DNA of 13,145 nucleotides from Actinomycetes bacterium (GTDB lineage Bacteria > Actinomycetota > Acidimicrobiia > Acidimicrobiales > SZUA-35). The stretch's first letter is position 1, and each line of letters starts with the position of its first letter. The translations under genes were made by a program, and so were the position numbers. Positions 7,288 through 12,435 of this stretch are shown piece by piece. Location: contig JAAETV010000082.1 in assembly GCA_024227975.1 (NCBI GenBank), positions 1 through 13,145 of the forward strand, in the 5' to 3' direction. The notes under the pieces were generated by a model. It saw only the letters and a program-made list of their open reading frames with translations. It was not told the DNA's origin and searched no databases.

Positions 7288-9262
7288 CGCTGGACCTCTC
7301 TTCACCATTGTCGGCTTCCCTGCCCTGGCCTACGGCGTCGACCACCAGGTCGCTGTCGCGGGCGGCATTGCGTCTCCTGGCCGATTGGGCGCCCTGATGG
7401 AGCAGGGCGAAGCTGAACCGTCGCCGCATCCGATCGTCCTGCCAGCTTCGATCGGCCCAAGCCGAGTGCGGGTCGACTCGGTCGCAACGGTCGACGAAGG
7501 TCCGCATGCGGACCAGGCGCTCGTCGTCAGGGGCCGGAACGCCGAAGGCATCGAGCCCGAGGGGCTTGGAGATCATGTACTTGGGCGTCCCTTCACCAGT
7601 GAACACCACGGTCACCCCGGCGCGGGCAACGAGGCCGCCCAGGTCGACTCCGGCCTCGTTCTTCGGCGTCTGGACGAATTGCACGCTGGCCTCGGTCAAC
7701 AGCTGGCCGTCTTGCCCGACGTTGAACATCGTGTGGAAGCCCTTGACCTGGATCTTGGCCTCGTTCGTGTGGGGCTGGAGGCCGAGGTGGACCGCGTGCT
7801 TCACCGCGTACCCATGGAGGGTGGTGCTGATCTCCCAGGCGTGCTCTCTACCACTGTCGTCGGCGCCGTCGCCCTCCGAGTCGGACCGGCGGCTGGCCTC
7901 GTAGGCTGCCAACCGGGCAAAGAACTCGCGCCCCAGCGGATCGTCGACCATGTCCCGGTGAGGCCGGTCCCACAGTAGGGAGCTTTCGTTGAGCGAGAAC
8001 GCTCCCTCGGGATGGATGCCCCGCTCCAGGAAGGCATCGACCAGGTTGGCCCGCAGGTCGAAGGGATCATCGGGGTTGAGCTCGGTGTCGGCGGTGACCA
8101 GAGCCCGGAGAAGGTCCCCGAAGGTGATGTCGATGGGCGGCAGGTACTCGAAGGCCCGGATGCACAGGTCGAGGACCCGCTGGGCGGTGTCGCCCGCCTC
8201 CTGGGTGAGCCGGTTGACCAGGTCGGGATGGAGGTGACCGTCGCCCAGGATCCCGGTGCCCCCGGTCGCCAGCCGGATCAGGTCCGCCACCCGGCTGGTG
8301 TAGGTGGCAAAGAAGGCGGCGAATACCGCTCCGACCAGCACCGACCCCCGGTCGTGGGGCTCGAAGGTCCGCTTGTAGAGGGTGGGATCGGGGGTGCCGG
8401 CGTCAGCAGCGGTGCGCAGAGCCTCCCCGCTACCAGTGGAGTGACCGAACTGCCGAGCCAGGTCGAGCAGCGGGCCGGGCTGTGAGAGGTCGCCCCGGCC
8501 GGTCTGGATGGCGTCGGCGAGGACACCGGGGAACGAGAAGTGCTGGAAAATGGCCACGATGTCGGCCATGGCCTCGTGGAAGGCGTACACGTCCTCATTG
8601 GTCGGTTCGAGGTAGAGGGGCCGCAGCCGATGGATGATGGCGTGGGTCATCTCGTGGGCGATGATGTCGGCCGAGAGGCAAGTGAAGATCCACTGGTTGG
8701 GTAGGTTGTCGCCGGGATTGTCCTCATCAGCGGTGAAGTAGCCGAAGCACAGCGAGTCGGTCACGGGATCGAAGAAGGCGTTGTGGCCGTAGAAGGCGTG
8801 GGGCAGGGCGGTCACCAGCTCGACATCGAGCCGCCGGCCGAGGGCCCGCTCGAAGTTGGCCACAGTCTTCATGGCCACTGCGTAGACCATCTGCTGGTGG
8901 AACTGGGGGCTGTCGACCGTCGGCTCCAGTCCGCCCCCGTAGAGGATGCCGGGATCGTCGAGATCGATCAGCTTGTAATGGCGGTCGGTGTGGGCGTCGT
9001 AGTCGACGATGGCCAGCAGGCGCCCCTGGGGTCGCGATCGTCGTCCCTCGTCGGCGCCCTCGTAGGGGGCCAGTGGCTCGTAGGGGACCTCGATCGAAAT
9101 CCGGTGCTTGCGCCGCCGGCCCAGCTGGGGGTCGAAGGCGTAGATCTTGAGCCGACGGGCCGCCAACTCGCCATGCCCCCGCTCGACGGGCTTGGAGGTG
9201 ACATAGTCCTGCCGGGACGGCTGGGGCATGTATTTCATCTGGGACATCGGCGGCGCTTCCAT
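7277..9262 (-). CDS. M4-like (gluzincin) zinc metallopeptidase
   Basis: The protein has 661 residues. The active-site helix reads IIAHEMTHAI, giving the HExxH motif His203-Glu204-x-x-His207. A second helix, FHEAMADIVA, supplies the probable third zinc ligand Glu230, with Asp234 in the thermolysin-like E-x-x-x-D arrangement. The 23-residue spacing between His207 and Glu230 is slightly longer than in thermolysin. Thermolysins are secreted with a signal and propeptide; this protein has neither, so it is probably cytosolic. The N-terminal ~200 residues are beta-rich, and the ~350 residues after the active site include a helical part and a C-terminal domain ending in an Arg/Asp/Glu-rich tail. It is the first gene of a five-gene run and its stop overlaps the next gene. 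ATG 9262 is chosen from GGAGA at 9275-9271, 8 bases upstream; ATG 9247 is an alternative. Target unknown; it might process a neighbour such as the CHAT or patatin protein. Confidence 0.85.
   Translation of the reverse strand: MEAPPMSQMKYMPQPSRQDYVTSKPVERGHGELAARRLKIYAFDPQLGRRRKHRISIEVPYEPLAPYEGADEGRRSRPQGRLLAIVDYDAHTDRHYKLIDLDDPGILYGGGLEPTVDSPQFHQQMVYAVAMKTVANFERALGRRLDVELVTALPHAFYGHNAFFDPVTDSLCFGYFTADEDNPGDNLPNQWIFTCLSADIIAHEMTHAIIHRLRPLYLEPTNEDVYAFHEAMADIVAIFQHFSFPGVLADAIQTGRGDLSQPGPLLDLARQFGHSTGSGEALRTAADAGTPDPTLYKRTFEPHDRGSVLVGAVFAAFFATYTSRVADLIRLATGGTGILGDGHLHPDLVNRLTQEAGDTAQRVLDLCIRAFEYLPPIDITFGDLLRALVTADTELNPDDPFDLRANLVDAFLERGIHPEGAFSLNESSLLWDRPHRDMVDDPLGREFFARLAAYEASRRSDSEGDGADDSGREHAWEISTTLHGYAVKHAVHLGLQPHTNEAKIQVKGFHTMFNVGQDGQLLTEASVQFVQTPKNEAGVDLGGLVARAGVTVVFTGEGTPKYMISKPLGLDAFGVPAPDDERLVRMRTFVDRCDRVDPHSAWADRSWQDDRMRRRFSFALLHQGAQSARRRNAARDSDLVVDAVGQGREADNGEERSSDGR
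7295..7300 (-). promoter_or_regulatory. Ribosome binding site deciding the MBL start
   Basis: GAGAGG on the minus strand sits 7 bases before ATG 7287. The alternative ATG at 7308 has only a weak AGGGAA further upstream, so 7287 is taken as the start. Confidence 0.55.
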
Positions 9263-9332
9263 GCGCTTGTTCTCCAATCGAGGGTGCCACAAGGGCGGGG
9301 TCGGGCAGATTAGTGACGGTCTTGTCGGCCAT
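9230..9332 (-). other. Possible leader ORF or frameshifted N-terminus ahead of the metallopeptidase
   Basis: An ATG at 9332 has an excellent GGGAG at 9343-9339, 6 bases upstream. It opens a frame beginning MADKTVTNLPDPALVAPSIG whose first dozen or so codons mostly end in G or C. The frame is offset from the metallopeptidase frame and runs on to 8727 as a shadow of that gene; the coordinates given mark only the part that might matter. Either it is a translated leader that couples into ATG 9262, or one base has been gained or lost near 9260-9280 and the peptidase once began here. The listed metallopeptidase start does not depend on it. Confidence 0.25.
9271..9275 (-). promoter_or_regulatory. 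Ribosome binding site deciding the metallopeptidase start
   Basis: GGAGA on the minus strand lies 8 bases before ATG 9262. The open frame continues upstream to 9703, but that extension reads through the tRNA-like fragment and has no coding character, so it is rejected. Confidence 0.55.
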
Positions 9333-9390
9333 CTGATACTCCCATCTGGGACGAGGCGCTGCGAGCGCTCGGCGGATGCTGGGGCCGGCA

Positions 9391-9429
9391 ATGATGCGTC
9401 GTGAGTTCGATTCCTGCCAGGGGCGCCCA
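9391..9429 (+). pseudogene. tRNA-like 3' end (T-arm and acceptor), probable attachment-site scar
   Basis: GTGAG-TTCGATT-CCTGC at 9401-9417 has the position, size and conserved loop (TTCRANT) of a tRNA T-arm, with a plausible variable loop GCGTC just before it. It is followed by CAGGGGC (9418-9424), a G and CCCA, resembling an acceptor 3' strand. The T-stem has one A-C mismatch plus G-U pairs, and no D-arm, anticodon arm or 5' acceptor strand occurs upstream, so it is not a working tRNA. Tyrosine recombinases integrate into tRNA 3' ends and leave such copies; that reading is inference. On the minus strand it translates as APGRNRTHD, a familiar spurious peptide from tRNA genes. Confidence 0.4.
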
Positions 9430-9463
9430 GATCAGACACTCCAGCACCGCGTTTCCTCTGGTT

Positions 9464-9505
9464 GGAGGTCTGCCGTCGATTCCCCGTGGTTGACCTCCGA
9501 CGGCA
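9464..9505. repeat. Interleaved inverted repeats with pseudoknot topology
   Basis: GGAGGTC at 9464-9470 is complementary to GACCTCC at 9492-9498, and the adjoining TGCCGTCG at 9471-9478 is complementary to CGACGGCA at 9498-9505. The order is A-B-A'-B', so the two stems cannot nest: they are either alternative hairpins or a pseudoknot. All arms are perfect, within 42 bases. It might be an RNA element, a protein or recombinase binding site, or a rearranged duplication. Confidence 0.45.
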
Positions 9506-9578
9506 CCGTTTGACCGCCGTTCGCGGGGCCACCGCGGTACAGACAGTCGAGAAATCGTCAGCCGGAGAGTCGGAGCCG

Positions 9579-9730
9579 ATGCGTTCGAGCTCGATGTGTT
9601 CCTCCGTCACAGCAGCGCCGACAACTACATGGTCGACCCTCTGGCAAATCAGCTTCGAGATCGTGGCCTGACTATCTGGCTCGACGAGTGGGCGATCGCC
9701 CATACCCCTCGTTCCGATGCCATCGATCGG
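9579..9730 (+). pseudogene. TIR-domain fragment (decayed gene remnant)
   Basis: The plus-strand frame through 9593-9730 reads DVFLRHSSADNY, then PLANQLRDRGLTIWLDEW and SDAIDR. This is the first strand, first helix and second strand of a bacterial TIR domain (usual pattern DVFLSHSSAD...L...GL.VWLDEWEI...DAI). Similarity stops at Arg (9728-9730), and the rest of the open frame, to 10045, has no TIR character and runs antisense into the subtilisin gene. No ATG lies in this frame. An ATG at 9579 with GGAGAG upstream is one base out of frame and would give MRFELDVFL if a single T were restored near 9584. The position normally Glu in the WEI/WEL motif is Ala. TIR domains degrade NAD+ or signal in anti-phage immunity, but this copy should be inactive. 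It is the only plus-strand gene-like feature here. Confidence 0.6.
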
Positions 9731-9829
9731 TTCGTGGTGGCGTGGTGGGCCACTGTGGTGATGGTCGGTGTACGTAGATGGACTCCAGTGCAGCGAACCG
9801 GTTGCGTAGGACAGAAACGAGGGCTCTCA

Positions 9830-11674
9830 CTATTCGAATGCCTCGAGAAGCTTCAAGACATCGAGCCGGCCGTAGCCGAAACCCTCATGCCATCGACCAG
9901 TGAAGTTCTGGAGTTCCTGGCGGAGAGCTGCCCCGACCTGGGCGGCATTCAGCTGGTTTGCTGGATCGGTCTTCTTGCGTCTCGACAGGAGAAGCGCGAC
10001 GGCACCAGTCACGTGCGGGGCCGACATACTCGTTCCCGAGAGTGAGATCATCCCGGTTGATACATGTCCGCCCAACGCGGCAGTGATTCCAACGCCAGGG
10101 GCCACGAGATCCGGCTTGTGGCGCCCATCTCTGGTCGGACCCCACGACGACGTCTTGGCGAGCCGGAGCGGATCTCTGACTTCACAATTCCCGACTGTCA
10201 CGACGGTCCGAGCTGTGCCGGGAATACTCAGGGTCTGGTCGTTGACGTTCCCTGTTCGGAATCGCACGGCCCGTGCTCCCATCCGCTCCGCCCAGGCGTC
10301 GACAACCCCCTCGGACCTGACCTCGCTTCCTACGATGGTCATCAGCCAAACACCGGGTTGGATCACCGACGCTCCGGTTGGCTCAAGGGTGACGGCGAGG
10401 CGGCTGTCGCCGTTGTCGTGGTGATAGCGCTCAAGGACCATCCTGACCCGCGTCGCACCCAGGACCGTGTCCTGACTCGTGCCCTTCCCGACGCTCACCG
10501 GAGCAGTCGAAGCTCCGGTTGGGTTCTGCAAGGTGAACTCCAGATCGTCGCTCGACCGGTACCAGAACTCGATGTAGTCGTGCGTCCGCGGGGTGTCCTC
10601 CGACAGCCATTCCACCACGCTCACCCCACCATCGAAAGCCCTGGCCTGGGTATGACCGTCGAACCCCCGTTCGTTTCCGGCCGACTTCACGATAACGAAG
10701 CCGGGATCGCGACCACCGCTGGTGAACTCATCGAAGGATGCTTCGAGGAGCGACGAACCGTCGTGGGCGCCGGCATTCATGCCAAGGCTGATGTTGACCG
10801 CTGCGGGTGTCTCACCGGGATCGTCGAGCACGGTTGCCTTGATGAAGGCGAGAGCGTCAACGTGGGACACCGAGTAGCCAAGACTGAGGGGAGAACCCGG
10901 CTCCGACTCGAAGGCCGGAATCACCACGATGAGGCGGGACTCCGGTGCGACACCCCCGCTCCAGTCAAATGTCGGACCGGCCGTTAGGCCGCCGAATCGG
11001 TCGTCGTCGAACAGCTGCGCCGCGTCGACCGGAGAGCCAGCGGCAATGCTGGCCACATGGGTCCCGTGACGAGCAGGGTCGCGCAGTCGAACAGAGGGGT
11101 TGTCCAACCCGTCGACGAAGCGCTGGATGTCGTCCGACCGATACAGCCGCCCATAGCTCTGGGTATAGACCTTGCCATCAACGGTCGAGGGGCTCGGGCC
11201 CACAGTCTCCCGCTGGTCCCACAATGCGTGCAGTCGGGTGCCGCCGTTCTCATCAAGAAACGCTCGGTGCAAAACGTCGACCCCTGTGTCGACGATCCCA
11301 ATGAAGGCAGAATCACCCCGTTCACCGAACCCCGTTTGTGCCTGTGCGTTCGTAGCTCGTATCCAGTCCGTCGCCGCCTCAGTCTCGATGAATCCTGCGT
11401 CTCGGCTCGCCTCCAATGAGGCGATAGCTGGGTCGTCGGTCAGGACCTCCAGGGCCTCGGGCGTCGCAACGGCAGTCACGATGTTGCCCAACCGACTGAA
11501 GATCGTAAGTCCCTCGATGTCCCGCTCCCAGTCGGGCGTGCGCAGCTCAATGAGCAGTGGGATCCGGCGCTGCACCGGTGGATGGGGGCTGATTGACTCG
11601 AATCCATCGAGTGAATCCGAGCTCTCCGTGGATTGGCCAACCCAATTCAGATTCGGATCAATATGTGGGTTCAC
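9830..11674 (-). CDS. Subtilisin-like (S8 family) serine peptidase
   Basis: This 614-residue S8 peptidase has a complete catalytic set: Asp129 in IGIVDTGVD, His203 in RHGTHVASIAAG, the oxyanion Asn334 in KSAGNERG, and Ser549 in SGTSMSAPHVTGAVALLLS. The ~115 residues before the Asp motif contain a segment like an inhibitor-type propeptide (IPLLIELRTPDWERDIEG through ASLEA), suggesting autoprocessing. About 200 residues lie between Asn334 and Ser549, longer than in simple subtilisins and fitting an inserted beta domain (FWYRSSDDLEFTLQNP region). There is no signal peptide or membrane anchor, so it is probably intracellular. The GTG start at 11674 overlaps the caspase-like stop (GTGA) and has GGGAG 7 bases upstream. 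It is the last gene of block B and ends with TAG. Cytosolic subtilisins next to caspase-like proteins can be executioners or maturation proteases in conflict systems; which applies here is unknown. Confidence 0.93.
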   Translation of the reverse strand: MNPHIDPNLNWVGQSTESSDSLDGFESISPHPPVQRRIPLLIELRTPDWERDIEGLTIFSRLGNIVTAVATPEALEVLTDDPAIASLEASRDAGFIETEAATDWIRATNAQAQTGFGERGDSAFIGIVDTGVDVLHRAFLDENGGTRLHALWDQRETVGPSPSTVDGKVYTQSYGRLYRSDDIQRFVDGLDNPSVRLRDPARHGTHVASIAAGSPVDAAQLFDDDRFGGLTAGPTFDWSGGVAPESRLIVVIPAFESEPGSPLSLGYSVSHVDALAFIKATVLDDPGETPAAVNISLGMNAGAHDGSSLLEASFDEFTSGGRDPGFVIVKSAGNERGFDGHTQARAFDGGVSVVEWLSEDTPRTHDYIEFWYRSSDDLEFTLQNPTGASTAPVSVGKGTSQDTVLGATRVRMVLERYHHDNGDSRLAVTLEPTGASVIQPGVWLMTIVGSEVRSEGVVDAWAERMGARAVRFRTGNVNDQTLSIPGTARTVVTVGNCEVRDPLRLAKTSSWGPTRDGRHKPDLVAPGVGITAALGGHVSTGMISLSGTSMSAPHVTGAVALLLSRRKKTDPANQLNAAQVGAALRQELQNFTGRWHEGFGYGRLDVLKLLEAFE

Positions 11675-12435
11675 GATGAATCTCCCGTCTGCATTGCTTC
11701 TCGTTCACAGGCGTGTTGCTCGGCTGTCTCACCTGGAAGTGATCCGCCACAACTCAGGACAACAGATCGTGCTGCCCTGGCCCTCCTAGCCAGAAGCTCT
11801 GGTGTCGTATGGACGAGGCCAACCAGGTAGGACTGGAGGGTGTCGGTGGTGACCTGGTCGTCATCATTGGCAGCCCTCCCCTGGAAGGCATCAATAAGAT
11901 GACTGGTCAGACCCTTGCTGGACTCGACCCAAGCGCTTTCTGACGCAAGGGCAAGGAGGGTGCAGCGATCCGGCAATTGCCGCTGGGCGAGATGCGCTGT
12001 CACCTCACTGGAACACCCGTTGATGACTCCACAATCGAGCGTAATAATCCGCTGGCCCCAGCCGCTGAGATCAACGAGTTTGAGAAGCAGAGAGAGGCTC
12101 AGACCTCGACCATCCTGGCCGATGAAGAGGAGTTCCTGGCGCGAGCCGTCCCTCGCGCTTCGAACGTGACCGGCGAAGTGGAATAGCAGCACATCGGAGG
12201 TCTTCGAGAATGCAGTCGAAGCGAGACATCGGATCCGCTCTGCTGTCACCACGAGCCGGTCCGAGGGCGTCAACAACTGACAGTCGAAGCGATGGGCCAG
12301 TGGTAGCCGGCCCGACTCGAGAAGCGATGTCAGATGTCGCACGTCAGCGACCGAGCCGGGCGGGGAATCGAACACCGCCCTCGGGTAGCGGTCAATTCCG
12401 ACCACCAAGGCCGAACGCGTTGAGTGCTCTGTCAT
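11671..12435 (-). CDS. Caspase-like (peptidase C14 fold) protein, catalytic motif atypical
   Basis: The protein has 254 residues. RSALVVGIDRYP is the first strand of the caspase/metacaspase fold and is normally followed, as here, by a helix with an aspartate (SVADVRHLTSLL). The His motif is LLFHFAGHV with His90, where GHG is usual. The Cys motif region is IITLDCGVINGC: families usually have D-x-C-H-S-G, but here the residue two after Asp134 is Gly136, with Cys135 and Cys141 nearby. It may therefore use a shifted Cys or be a pseudo-protease. The C-terminal 100 residues continue the fold (LLALASESAWVESSKG, then HLIDAF). ATG 12435 forms an ATGA overlap with the upstream gene; a 17-residue extension to 12486 would read Cys/Pro/Arg-rich sequence and is rejected. 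There is no clear Shine-Dalgarno, so translation depends on coupling. A signalling or scaffold role upstream of the subtilisin is possible but inferred from order only. Confidence 0.8.
   Translation of the reverse strand: MTEHSTRSALVVGIDRYPRAVFDSPPGSVADVRHLTSLLESGRLPLAHRFDCQLLTPSDRLVVTAERIRCLASTAFSKTSDVLLFHFAGHVRSARDGSRQELLFIGQDGRGLSLSLLLKLVDLSGWGQRIITLDCGVINGCSSEVTAHLAQRQLPDRCTLLALASESAWVESSKGLTSHLIDAFQGRAANDDDQVTTDTLQSYLVGLVHTTPELLARRARAARSVVLSCGGSLPGETAEQHACEREAMQTGDSS
11682..11686 (-). promoter_or_regulatory. Ribosome binding site supporting the GTG start of the subtilisin gene
   Basis: GGGAG on the minus strand lies 7 bases before GTG 11674. Together with the GTGA overlap it fixes this non-ATG start, although no ATG lies nearby in frame. 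Confidence 0.6.

Larger units (their letters stand above)
9263..9829. other. Gene-poor junction between the two operons
   Basis: About 570 bases without an intact gene separate the subtilisin stop from the metallopeptidase start. The stretch must hold the block A promoter, but I see no convincing -35/-10 pair on the minus strand. I also see no strong GC hairpin with a T-run that would terminate block B. From right to left it holds a plus-strand TIR-domain fragment, interleaved inverted repeats, a tRNA-like 3' end, a small GCGCT/AGCGC hairpin at 9356-9368, and a start codon with a good ribosome binding site at 9332. Mixed debris of this sort is typical of a site of past integration or deletion. 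Confidence 0.6.

Noticed and set aside
6332..7978. Plus-strand ORF of 548 codons antisense to the MBL and metallopeptidase genes
   Set aside because: It is Ser/Arg-rich shadow sequence crossing two real genes with intact metal-binding motifs, and it shows no domain.
9355..9429. Complete tRNA gene
   Set aside because: Only the T-arm and acceptor 3' strand are recognisable. No D-arm, anticodon arm or complementary 5' acceptor strand can be placed at the right distance, and the T-stem has a mismatch.
9263..9703. 147-residue N-terminal extension of the metallopeptidase frame
   Set aside because: It translates through the tRNA-like fragment (APGRNRTHD) and the antisense of the TIR remnant. It has no domain and poor codon character, and a good ribosome binding site precedes ATG 9262.
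9728..9800. CGGTTCG/CGAACCG inverted pair as a terminator for block B
   Set aside because: The arms are 7 bases and about 60 bases apart with no T-run after them on the minus strand, so the pairing is probably chance.
9731..10045. C-terminal part of the plus-strand TIR reading frame as real protein
   Set aside because: Similarity to TIR ends at 9730. The rest is largely antisense to the subtilisin 3' end and has no TIR strands in any of the three plus frames.
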